A DNA stretch of 64,000 bases from Exiguobacterium mexicanum (GTDB lineage Bacteria > Bacillota > Bacilli > Exiguobacteriales > Exiguobacteriaceae), in assembly GCF_005960665.1 (NCBI RefSeq), contig NZ_CP040676.1, positions 1,064,501 through 1,128,500 on the forward strand, written 5' to 3'. This document shows, one piece after another, positions 34,192 to 41,640 of this stretch. The notes under the pieces are model-generated. The model had not been told where the DNA came from. It did no database searches and worked only from the letters and a program-made list of their open reading frames with translations. The position numbers and the translations under genes were made by a program. Within the stretch, counting starts at the first letter, position 1; every line of letters starts with the position of its first letter.

Positions 34192-34956
34192 TTAGAACGG
34201 ATGTTTATTGAGCCAATGGCCGCCGTCGAGCGAGATACATTCTCCGTTCAAATAGCGCATCTCGTCCGACGCCATCCAATAGGTGAGGTCGGCAATCTCT
34301 TCGGGTGTGCCGAACCGTCCGAGCGGCACGTTACGACGGATGCGCTCGACTTCTTTGACGTGGACGGCGAGTTTGTCGGCACCACCGGTCCGCTCGATTG
34401 GGCCCGGGCTGATCGCGTTCACGCGTGCCCCGAACTGATACCCCCATTCGACGGCGAGCGTCCGCGTCAAATTGAGCACCCCGGCCTTAGCGGCGGCGCT
34501 CGGGGCGACACCGGCGCCCGCTTGCCAGGCGTAGGAGGCGACCATGTTGATGATGGAGCCGTCCCGCAGTTGCTCCCGTTCCCAATGTTTGCCGAGGACG
34601 TGGGTACAATTGAACGTCCCGTTCAAGACGATGTCGATGACGCTCGTCCAGCCGTTCGGCGTCAAGTCGAGCGTCGGACAGACGAAGTTGCCGGCTGCGT
34701 TATTGACGAGCGCATGCACCGGTCCGAACCGTTGGCTGATTTGATCGAGTGCTTGTGAACACGCCTCGTAGTCACGCACATCGTGTTGCACGGCCATCGC
34801 TGCTCCGGCCCCGATGGCCTCCAGTTCGCCCATCGCTTCTTGTAGCCGCTCTTCGTTGCGGCCGCTGATGGCGACGTTCCAACCCTCGGTTTTGAATTTT
34901 AGCGCCATCGCCTTGCCCATCCCCGATGAGCCACCTGTGATCCAAATCGTTTTCAT
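34192..34956 (-). CDS. fadH: 2,4-dienoyl-CoA reductase (SDR family)
   Basis: The 254-residue protein is an SDR: TGGSSGMGKAMA near residues 7-18 binds NADPH, NNAAGNF follows near 88, and the C-terminal block ISPGPIERTGGADKL and the ending GGHWLNKHPF match Bacillus FadH (YkuF). The YxxxK motif is replaced by SAAAK, as in FadH and its eukaryotic relatives, which use a different catalytic residue. It reduces 2,4-dienoyl-CoA in breakdown of unsaturated fatty acids. GGGGGA precedes the ATG and a FadR-like operator lies just upstream. Confidence 0.88.
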   Translation of the reverse strand: MKTIWITGGSSGMGKAMALKFKTEGWNVAISGRNEERLQEAMGELEAIGAGAAMAVQHDVRDYEACSQALDQISQRFGPVHALVNNAAGNFVCPTLDLTPNGWTSVIDIVLNGTFNCTHVLGKHWEREQLRDGSIINMVASYAWQAGAGVAPSAAAKAGVLNLTRTLAVEWGYQFGARVNAISPGPIERTGGADKLAVHVKEVERIRRNVPLGRFGTPEEIADLTYWMASDEMRYLNGECISLDGGHWLNKHPF

Positions 34957-34974
34957 ACAAATCCCCCTTTGGAA

Positions 34975-34992
34975 TGAATGGTCGTTCATTTA
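34975..34992 (-). promoter_or_regulatory. FadR-like operator upstream of fadH
   Basis: TGAATGGTCGTTCATTTA keeps both arms of the Bacillus FadR (TetR-family) consensus TGAATGAMTANTCATTCA, with most differences in the centre. It lies 19-36 bases upstream of the fadH start codon. In B. subtilis the fadH-fadG unit is repressed by FadR and induced by long-chain acyl-CoA. Confidence 0.55.
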
Positions 34993-35023
34993 GGTATTCG
35001 CTCAGCGAAGGGGGGATTCCTGC

Positions 35024-35053
35024 AAAAAAAATGACGGCCGCCGTGGCCGTCAT
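35024..35053 (-). terminator. Terminator of the glucosaminidase gene
   Basis: ATGACGGCC and GGCCGTCAT form a perfect 9-bp stem that overlaps the stop codon and is followed on the minus strand by eight T. Confidence 0.88.
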
Positions 35054-36120
35054 TTTAGCTGTTTGAAATAGGTTAATCCGAGTTCACGATCGATGCGATA
35101 CATCGTCCCGGCGACTTTCTCGCCCCAATATGGGTCCGAGGCGTAAAAGACGTTGACGCCTTCTTGTTTATTGCCCGGAAACGGACCGCGGTCGTAATCT
35201 CCGGTCACGTACTTCTCGGCGAATAAACGAGCCGCCGCATCGATGCTCGCCTCGACGGATGGATAAGAGGCCGCATTTCCGCTCGGATCGTTGTCGGTCG
35301 CTTGGAATCCGAACAAGTTATTTTTTTCACGGGCGATGGCAGACGTACCGAAACCGGACTCGTGTCCGGCTACAGCCATGAGGAACAAGGCGTTGATGCC
35401 GAATTCGGCCTCGGCGTCCTTGAAGGCGTCGCCTTTCCCAGCGAGCGGGCTATCGTCGAGTGATTCGAGGAATGCGTCGAGCTCGCGAGCCGAATACGGT
35501 GCCTTCGACGCGATTGAAGCGAATTGGTAGGGCGAATCGAACACGTCGCGTACGTCCTCCGTGTAATATCGGTCGGACGACTGTTGCGGTGCCGGTCCGA
35601 CGAGAAACGTCCCGGCCAAATTGCCGTTCGCCTCGACGGTATGGAACACTTGTCCGTCCTGTATCTGATAGAAGCCGCGCCGCTCGACGACAGCGTCCGG
35701 GTAAAGCGTCATGTCGGCCGGCTTCACGTAGACATCGGCCCCAGAGATATTTACCAACAAATGCTTGTCGCCCGTTTGTATGAGACGGAGACGTGTTCCA
35801 CCGGCGACATAGGACTGCCGTTTCTTAAACTCGGCGTCCTGATATAGGTTTGTGATTCGGTCGGTCGGGGTGACCGCGATTCCAGTACCCGTGAAATCGA
35901 TGACGTCTCCCGACGCATCGAGTAGGGCGCGATTGCCCCCGCGTTCCATGTAGGCGCGCGCCTCATCGAGCGACTCGAACGCCCGGGTCGAGACGTCCCC
36001 GTTGTCATAGGTCTGAACGGTATACGACCCGCTCGGACGATCTTGGAGCCAAAGGAAACCGGATATGGCGAGAGCGAGCGTGAGAATCGTCGGGATCACG
36101 CCGCGTTTCTTTCTTTTCAA
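35050..36120 (-). CDS. Membrane-anchored endo-beta-N-acetylglucosaminidase (GH73)
   Basis: The 356-residue protein starts at a TTG (36120) with GGAAGTGAT upstream. It has an N-terminal signal anchor (about 8-24), a 200-residue extracellular region without a recognised motif, and a C-terminal LytD/LytG-type domain with the catalytic-Glu segment AVAGHESGFGTSAIAREKNN and the GVNVFYASDPYWGEKVAGT ending. It should cleave the peptidoglycan glycan strand at GlcNAc and act in wall turnover or separation. It is upstream of fadH but separated by a terminator, and divergent from yqjA. Confidence 0.85.
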   Translation of the reverse strand: MKRKKRGVIPTILTLALAISGFLWLQDRPSGSYTVQTYDNGDVSTRAFESLDEARAYMERGGNRALLDASGDVIDFTGTGIAVTPTDRITNLYQDAEFKKRQSYVAGGTRLRLIQTGDKHLLVNISGADVYVKPADMTLYPDAVVERRGFYQIQDGQVFHTVEANGNLAGTFLVGPAPQQSSDRYYTEDVRDVFDSPYQFASIASKAPYSARELDAFLESLDDSPLAGKGDAFKDAEAEFGINALFLMAVAGHESGFGTSAIAREKNNLFGFQATDNDPSGNAASYPSVEASIDAAARLFAEKYVTGDYDRGPFPGNKQEGVNVFYASDPYWGEKVAGTMYRIDRELGLTYFKQLK

Positions 36121-36196
36121 TACGATCACTTCCAAACATATGGATTGCCAAACGGAAGAAACTAGTGAACAATTTTGTGAGAGAGGAGGAGATATT

Positions 36197-37186
36197 ATGA
36201 AAATCGGATCACGTACGCTCAAGACGGCGGCAGCCGCCGGGATTGCCATGCTCATCTCGGAGACGATTCATCTCGACTATTACGTCTTCGCGGCCATCAT
36301 CGCCATCCTCAGTATTCAGGAGACGCGGAAAAAGTCGTTTCGGGCCTCCTATGAACGGGTCATGGCCAGCTTGATTGCCATCGGCATGGGTGCGTTGATG
36401 TTCACCTTGCTCGGCTATTCGCCAGCGACGCTCACACTTTATTTTGTCATGTTCATCCCGCTCGTACAACAGCTCAAACTGCAAGATGGCATGATCACAA
36501 GTGTCGTCATCCTGACCCATCTGTATACGGAAGGACAGTTCTCACTCGATTTGTTCGTGAACGAATTGTTGTTGATCGCCATCGGGGTCGGGGTCGGGCT
36601 CGTCGTCAACATGTATATGCCGACGCTCGATAAAGAGATCGAACGCATCAAGGACAATATCGACCGGGCGCTCGCCGTACATTTTTATGATGTGGCCGCA
36701 TGTGTCGAGACCGGCGTCTATAACGACCATTCGATGATGCTGTTGAAGACACGCGATTATTTGAAGCAAGGAAAAGATCTTGCGCTCCGCCGGATGGGGA
36801 ATTCGATCGGGAAGCGGAACGAGGACATGGATTACTTGTACTTCCGAATGCGGGAGCGGCAATATGACATCTTGAAACGCATCGCCGAGAACTCACGGGA
36901 AATCACACTCGTCGTCAATGAAGCCAAACCGGTCGCGACGTTCCTTCGACTCGTCGGCGACAACGTCAACCAACAAGCCGACGCCTCGACGTTTTTGCGG
37001 GAGCTCGAGGAGACGATTGAGCATTATCGAAAAAACGTACCCCTCCCCACGACACGTGAGGAATTTGAGGTACGTTCATCGTTGCTCAATATTTTGTCTG
37101 ATGTGAAGAGCTACTTGATTTTGAAAGAGCGCTATATCCTATTGTTACAGGAACATGGCCATCCCCGACAAAAACGTGCTCAATAA
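36197..37186 (+). CDS. yqjA: YqjA-type aromatic acid exporter family protein (DUF939)
   Basis: The 329-residue protein has four to five membrane helices in its first 150 residues (starting MKIGSRTLKTAAAAGIAMLI) and a long helical cytoplasmic C-terminal half. It fits the DUF939/FUSC-like family named for aromatic acid export; the real substrate is unknown. AGGAGGAG precedes the ATG. In B. subtilis yqjA lies between the art genes and yqjE, as here. Its last 42 bases overlap, on the other strand, a very short Prli42-like gene. Confidence 0.85.
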   Translation: MKIGSRTLKTAAAAGIAMLISETIHLDYYVFAAIIAILSIQETRKKSFRASYERVMASLIAIGMGALMFTLLGYSPATLTLYFVMFIPLVQQLKLQDGMITSVVILTHLYTEGQFSLDLFVNELLLIAIGVGVGLVVNMYMPTLDKEIERIKDNIDRALAVHFYDVAACVETGVYNDHSMMLLKTRDYLKQGKDLALRRMGNSIGKRNEDMDYLYFRMRERQYDILKRIAENSREITLVVNEAKPVATFLRLVGDNVNQQADASTFLRELEETIEHYRKNVPLPTTREEFEVRSSLLNILSDVKSYLILKERYILLLQEHGHPRQKRAQ

Positions 37187-37255
37187 AAAGATGGATACGA
37201 TGACGACGACACCGATTTGAATGATGCGTTGTCGCTTTTTCTGTTTCTTACTCAT
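37145..37255 (-). CDS. Prli42-like stressosome membrane miniprotein (36 residues)
   Basis: This 36-codon gene reads a basic N-terminus (MSKKQKKRQRIIQI), one membrane helix and the ending LLSTFLSGMAMFL, the pattern of the Prli42 family. In Listeria Prli42 tethers the RsbR stressosome to the membrane. A textbook ribosome site, GGAGGAACGTC, precedes the ATG, which supports translation. It is antisense to the last 42 bases of yqjA, ending in convergent overlap. The family name rests on resemblance from memory. The lysine/arginine-rich start and single helix make it a credible protein even without it. Confidence 0.75.
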   Translation of the reverse strand: MSKKQKKRQRIIQIGVVVIVSIFLLSTFLSGMAMFL

Positions 37256-37324
37256 GACGTTCCTCCAAATGTGTTTGTCCTCATTGTACAGAATGGAAAA
37301 GGTTCGTGCAAACGGCACGAGTTT

Positions 37325-37332
37325 GTTATAAT
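37325..37332 (+). promoter_or_regulatory. Extended -10 promoter of yqjE
   Basis: TGTTATAAT carries a TGn extension and a perfect -10, about 34 bases upstream of the yqjE start codon. No good -35 is visible. Confidence 0.5.
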
Positions 37333-37365
37333 AACCTAGAAATGTTTGGATGGAGGGATGTTTTC

Positions 37366-38496
37366 ATGGTAAACGAGAAACGGGTGCTTGACACATTTTT
37401 ACATTTGGTCGGCATCGATTCGGAGACGAAAGAAGAGGCAGTCATCTGTGAGCATTTAAAGGCGGTCTTCACTGAGCTCGGATGTGACGTCTACGAGGAC
37501 GACGCATCGACGAAAACGGCTCATTCAGGTAACAACCTCATCATCACGCTACCTGCTACGAAACAAGGCGTCGACCCGATTTATTTCACGGCGCATATGG
37601 ATACGGTCACACCAGGTAAAGCGATCAAGACGAGTATTCAAGATGGCTACGTCGTGACGGATGGGACGACCATCCTCGGCGCTGATGATAAAACTGGTTT
37701 GACGGCGATGATTGAGCTGGTCCGTGTTTTGACGGAACAAGCGATTCCGCACGGTCAAATCCAATTCGTCATCACGGTCGGCGAAGAGTCAGGTCTCGTC
37801 GGGGCGAAAGTACTCGACTTGTCGAAAATTGATGCGAAGTTCGGTTTCGCGCTCGACTCGGACGGCCCGGTCGGCGATATCATCGTCGCTGCCCCGACAC
37901 AAGCGAAAGTGAACGCTAGAATTTACGGTAAGACGGCGCATGCCGGTGTCGCGCCTGAGAAAGGGGTCTCGGCCATTCAAATCGCGGCGAAAGCGATCGC
38001 GAAGATGAAGCTTGGACGAATCGATGACGAGACGACAGCGAATATCGGACGGTTCGAAGGCGGACGTGCCACGAACATCGTCTGCGATTACGTCGAGGTG
38101 CTCGCCGAAGCGCGCTCGCTCATCCACGAGAAGATGGAAGCCCAAGCCGAGTCGATGAAACAAGCTTACGTCGAGGCGGCAGCGGCACATGGTGGCCGAG
38201 CCGAAGTCGACATCGACATCATGTACCCGGGCTTCAAGTTCGAAGAAGGCGACGAAGTCGTCGAAGTCGCGAAAGCGGCGGCAGCGGCCATCGGACGCCC
38301 GACACGAATCTTACATTCAGGTGGAGGGTCAGATGCGAACGTCATCGCTGGGGGCGGGATTCCGACCGTTAACCTCGCTGTCGGTTATGAAGAGATTCAT
38401 ACGACGAACGAGCGCATGCCGCTCGTCGAGCTATACAAGTTGGTTGAATATGTCGTTCAAATTGTCGAGCACGTCGCGACACCGAAAACGAAGTGA
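37366..38496 (+). CDS. yqjE: M20-family peptidase T-like protein (YqjE)
   Basis: The 376-residue protein is an M20 metallopeptidase: FTAHMDTVTPG near 72 with the first metal ligands, LGADDKTGLTAM near 105 with the bridging Asp, ITVGEESGLVGA near 136 with the catalytic Glu-Glu, the ALDSDGPVG ligand and HSGGGSDANV late in the chain. It should remove residues from tripeptides or similar peptides. GGAGGG precedes the ATG. A B. subtilis orthologue, YqjE, lies at the same place. Confidence 0.9.
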   Translation: MVNEKRVLDTFLHLVGIDSETKEEAVICEHLKAVFTELGCDVYEDDASTKTAHSGNNLIITLPATKQGVDPIYFTAHMDTVTPGKAIKTSIQDGYVVTDGTTILGADDKTGLTAMIELVRVLTEQAIPHGQIQFVITVGEESGLVGAKVLDLSKIDAKFGFALDSDGPVGDIIVAAPTQAKVNARIYGKTAHAGVAPEKGVSAIQIAAKAIAKMKLGRIDDETTANIGRFEGGRATNIVCDYVEVLAEARSLIHEKMEAQAESMKQAYVEAAAAHGGRAEVDIDIMYPGFKFEEGDEVVEVAKAAAAAIGRPTRILHSGGGSDANVIAGGGIPTVNLAVGYEEIHTTNERMPLVELYKLVEYVVQIVEHVATPKTK

Positions 38497-38500
38497 AAAA

Positions 38501-38521
38501 GAGCCGACGCGATGTCGGCTC
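38501..38521 (-). terminator. Terminator hairpin of the 57-residue gene
   Basis: A perfect 8-bp stem (GAGCCGAC / GTCGGCTC) has a T run only on the minus strand, so it mainly ends the short gene at 38541; it may also slow transcription leaving yqjE. Confidence 0.75.
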
Positions 38522-38540
38522 TTCCTATGTGTTCGAGTGA

Positions 38541-38714
38541 TTATGCGGCGAATTCCAATGATTCCAAGACGAGTTCGTCTGAACAGTGAAGTTCCATCGC
38601 TATGTCGTGAATGTGGATTGAGGTGCCTAGTTCTTGTTGGTGTTTGCGATTCATTGAAGTCGCCCGTTCCCGGATCAGTTCATAGATCGAGTCGGAATGT
38701 TCAACTTTATTCAT
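38541..38714 (-). CDS. Small conserved-looking protein of unknown function (57 residues)
   Basis: The 57-codon gene encodes a soluble, helical, His-rich protein (start MNKVEHSDSIYELIRERATS, later HQQELGTSIHIHDIAMELHC). The ribosome site AAAGGATGTGAT matches the 16S anti-SD complement at 11 of 12 positions, 11 bases before the ATG, and a terminator follows. I recognise no family. Signs that it is real are the signals at both ends and the lack of any competing gene in the interval. Confidence 0.65.
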   Translation of the reverse strand: MNKVEHSDSIYELIRERATSMNRKHQQELGTSIHIHDIAMELHCSDELVLESLEFAA

Positions 38715-38789
38715 CACGGATCACATCCTTTATCAACGATTGCCTACAGTATAGCATGGAATGCACTAGAAGAAAGGACAAAATTATTT

Positions 38790-39695
38790 ATGAAGTTACA
38801 ATTTTTAGGAACTGGCTCCGGCATGCCCTCGAAACAACGGAACGTTTCCGGTCTGGCGCTCACGCTTTCGAAACAGACGTGGCTCATCGATTGCGGTGAA
38901 GCGACCCAGCACCAAATGCTTCATACGAAAGTCAAACCGCGTAAAGTCTCGGCCGTCTGGGTGACCCACCTCCACGGTGACCACGTGTTCGGCCTGCCCG
39001 GTTTCTTGTCGACGCGTTCAGCGCTCGATGGGTCAAGCCCGCTCACGCTTTACGGACCGAAAGGCATCAAGAAGTGGCTCGAGTTGACGATGAAAGTGAC
39101 TGGGTCGTATCTCGGTTATGACTTGTCGATCGTCGAATATGAGGACGGCGATACGTTCGAACAGGACGGTCATCTCGTCACGGTCAAACGATTGGACCAT
39201 CGTTTTCCGTCGTACGGATTCCGGATCGAGGCACCCGAAAAGCCCGGTGCGCTTCTCGTCGATAAAGTGAAGGCGCTCGGGATTCCGAGCGGACCGATCT
39301 ATCGGACGATCAAGCAAGAGGAGACGTTCGAGTTTGAAGGAGAAACCTATCTCTCTAAAGAATACGTCACTGACGCGGTCCGTGGACCAATCGTGGCGAT
39401 TCTGGGGGATACGATTCCTTGTCCGAACGCGGTCGTCCTCGCCGAAGGCGTCGATGTGCTCGTCCACGAGGCGACGTTCATGGACGAAGAGGCAAAGCTC
39501 GCCCGTCAATATGGTCACTCGACGACGGTCGAGGCGGCGACGCTCGCGAAGACGGTTCAAGCCGGACGCTTGATTGTCACCCATATCTCGGCCCGCTATC
39601 AAGGTCGGGATGATGAATTTTTAGACGAAGTCCGAGCCGTCTTCAAAGACAGTTTTGTCGCCAGCGACTTCTTCGAGTTTACAGTGGGGGATTAA
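38790..39695 (+). CDS. rnz: Ribonuclease Z
   Basis: The 301-residue protein is a short-form tRNase Z: FLGTGSGMPSKQRN at the N-terminus, the metal motif THLHGDHVFGLPG near 61-73, LDHRFPSYGFRIE, LGDT near 213 and the late HISARY. It removes the 3' trailer of tRNA precursors. In B. subtilis rnz (yqjK) is in the same neighbourhood. The stop is one base before the start of the next gene, so the following six genes may be co-transcribed with it. Confidence 0.95.
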   Translation: MKLQFLGTGSGMPSKQRNVSGLALTLSKQTWLIDCGEATQHQMLHTKVKPRKVSAVWVTHLHGDHVFGLPGFLSTRSALDGSSPLTLYGPKGIKKWLELTMKVTGSYLGYDLSIVEYEDGDTFEQDGHLVTVKRLDHRFPSYGFRIEAPEKPGALLVDKVKALGIPSGPIYRTIKQEETFEFEGETYLSKEYVTDAVRGPIVAILGDTIPCPNAVVLAEGVDVLVHEATFMDEEAKLARQYGHSTTVEAATLAKTVQAGRLIVTHISARYQGRDDEFLDEVRAVFKDSFVASDFFEFTVGD

Positions 39696-39696
39696 C

Positions 39697-40587
39697 GTGA
39701 CAGTACAACTATACGTATGGCTTGGATTTTTTGTCATCAGTACGTTGCTAGGTTTACGCTTGAATCAACTGAAAGAACCCGAACCGAACTTTTTCTTTAA
39801 ATTTTTATTTTTCTCTTTGCTCGGAATCGTGTCGTTCCCGATTGGCGGGTTCCATATCCCCATCGGTTTTCTCATGTCATTCTTGTTTTTTCCGAAACGA
39901 AATAGCCGCTATAAATGGTACGGTGCGCTCGTCGGCTTCTTTTTCTTCATCGTCTTGTTGTTCGTCCCGTTGTTTGATCAATCTGAGTTCCGGGCCGAGT
40001 CGCAACAAATCGGGGCGGTGTCGATTCAAGACGAGACATTTGACCGGATGACGGACAATATCTTACGTCGCATCAATAGTGACTCGATTAAACTCGACCG
40101 AAGCAAGATGGTGTTCACCGAGGACGGGGAACTCCGCTCGCTCGAATATTTGCTCATGGTCGAGCGCTCGAACTCGTTTCAACAGATTCGAATCAACTAT
40201 GACGAGTCCGGTGAGTTGTCGTATCGCCAAGTCGACGAGCTGAACATGGACTCGGGAAGTGCGTTTTTCGAGAAGCTCGTCGACTTTGAACATATGCTCG
40301 ATGCCGTACGCGACACGCCTTGGTCTGAATTTGCGGACCGAGTCGACGCGCCGCTTCTCCAGTTCTCGTTTGACGGCCTGTACGACATGTACACGTTCGA
40401 GAACGAGTCGATGCTCATGATCAATCGTGATCGCAGGCTCGTCAAGTTCTGGTTGCAACGAGAACCTGTGCTCGCCAACAGCATCCAATTGTCTGGGCTC
40501 AGTCAAGAAGGCCGGACGACTGGTGAAAAATATACGATTCTATACAATTATTCTATCCATCAACGAGAGGATTTGACCGACCAATGA
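39697..40587 (+). CDS. Membrane protein of unknown function
   Basis: The 296-residue protein starts at a GTG with GGGGG nearby. Three hydrophobic segments occupy the first 105 residues (VWLGFFVISTLLGL, FFFKFLFFSLLGIVSF and GALVGFFFFIVLLFV); the remaining 190 residues are hydrophilic and acidic, with EDGELRSLEYLLMVERS and repeated Asp/Glu, and lie on one side of the membrane. I recognise no family. It begins one base after the rnz stop and overlaps the DUF4430 lipoprotein gene by 4 bases. It may be an accessory part of the ECF-like system that follows. Confidence 0.8.
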   Translation: MTVQLYVWLGFFVISTLLGLRLNQLKEPEPNFFFKFLFFSLLGIVSFPIGGFHIPIGFLMSFLFFPKRNSRYKWYGALVGFFFFIVLLFVPLFDQSEFRAESQQIGAVSIQDETFDRMTDNILRRINSDSIKLDRSKMVFTEDGELRSLEYLLMVERSNSFQQIRINYDESGELSYRQVDELNMDSGSAFFEKLVDFEHMLDAVRDTPWSEFADRVDAPLLQFSFDGLYDMYTFENESMLMINRDRRLVKFWLQREPVLANSIQLSGLSQEGRTTGEKYTILYNYSIHQREDLTDQ

Positions 40588-40994
40588 AAAAACTGCTCCT
40601 GATGAGTTTACTCGTCCCACTTTTGACCGCATGCGGCGGGGAAGAAACGACGAACGGAGATGCGGCCTGTGACGTCGAACCGACGATTTCCGTTTATGAT
40701 GCTGCGACCGAGGAGACGTTGTTCCATGAGAAGAGCGTCTGTTTAGAGGACGGGGCGACAGTGCTCGATGCCCTTGAAGCGACTGAACTCGACATCGAAT
40801 CGGTCGGTAGCGGGGAGATGACGTACGTGACGGCGATCGACGGCATTCAAGAGAAGTCGGCCGGTCAATCGTCGGGCTGGGTCTACGCCTTTAATGGAAG
40901 CCCGGGCGACGAAGGCGCTGGGGCCAAAGAAGTCGAATCGACCGATATTATTCAATGGCGTTTCGAAGAAGATGCGATTTCTTTCTTCGAATAA
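40584..40994 (+). CDS. DUF4430 domain lipoprotein
   Basis: The 136-residue protein has a lipoprotein signal (lipobox LTAC, Cys17) and a single small beta-domain with ISVYDAATEETLF, DGATVLDALEA and SGWVYAFNGSPGDEGAGAKEV, the DUF4430 or transcobalamin-like pattern. Such domains occur in surface proteins beside cobalamin or other vitamin transporters. It sits in front of an ECF-like transporter and should present the substrate at the outer face. The two interior Cys residues (29 and 53 in the precursor) might form a disulfide. Confidence 0.82.
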   Translation: MKKLLLMSLLVPLLTACGGEETTNGDAACDVEPTISVYDAATEETLFHEKSVCLEDGATVLDALEATELDIESVGSGEMTYVTAIDGIQEKSAGQSSGWVYAFNGSPGDEGAGAKEVESTDIIQWRFEEDAISFFE

Positions 40995-41640
40995 GGCAGA
41001 TTGGGAGCGCAGACATCCGGTCACGCTCCTTTTCTTCTTAGTGGCCCATCTGTTCATCCTGACTTATTTAAATGACTCGGTCTGGTTCCTTCTTGGACTT
41101 GTCGGCCTGTTGCTCCTCGAACGACGGTTTCCGCTGGCGATGCTCGGTGTTTTGGCCGCGTTCATGCTGATCTCGTTTGCACCGATTGTTTTTGGGTGGA
41201 ACGTCTCTCTCATGGGCATCACGAATCAATTGATTCCATTAGCCACATTTTTGTTCGGTATGATCTGGGTGAACCGGTTCATGCGACTCGAACGATTGCT
41301 TCCGTTCTTGAACAGATGGCCGCGTTCGACCCGGTTGCTCTATGGGGGATGGGCCCTCGTCCCGTCGATGGAGCGGGCGGTGCGATTATCCATTGCGAGC
41401 CATCCGAGGCGCGAGTGGCAAGAGGCGATCGTGGTCGGTATCGACAGTCAACGCCTTGAACCGGTGTACGTGACGAATCGAATGCGACGTTTCGAACGGC
41501 ATGACACCGTCCAATGCCTCGTCTTGCTCGGTTTCGTGGCGATCGCCTCGATGGGAGTGCCGGTCGTGTGGTTACTGTATCCATATTTGACGAAAGGAGG
41601 GTTGCGCGATGCGTTGGTTATCCTTGACAGACGGACATGA
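40972..41640 (+). CDS. EcfT-like transmembrane protein
   Basis: The 222-residue protein has about five membrane helices (three before residue 75, one near 95 and one near 190-210) and between the last two a soluble, Arg-rich region (RLERLLPFLNRWPRS and SHPRREWQEA), the arrangement of EcfT coupling proteins. It overlaps the DUF4430 gene by 23 bases and the ATPase gene by 32. The canonical Ala-Arg-Gly motifs are not obvious, so it is a diverged member at best. It would link the ATPase to the S component. Confidence 0.6.
   Translation: MRFLSSNKADWERRHPVTLLFFLVAHLFILTYLNDSVWFLLGLVGLLLLERRFPLAMLGVLAAFMLISFAPIVFGWNVSLMGITNQLIPLATFLFGMIWVNRFMRLERLLPFLNRWPRSTRLLYGGWALVPSMERAVRLSIASHPRREWQEAIVVGIDSQRLEPVYVTNRMRRFERHDTVQCLVLLGFVAIASMGVPVVWLLYPYLTKGGLRDALVILDRRT

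Noticed and set aside
39690-40600. Cobalamin riboswitch in front of the ECF-like operon
   Set aside because: rnz and the first operon gene are one base apart, leaving no room, and no B12-box was seen.
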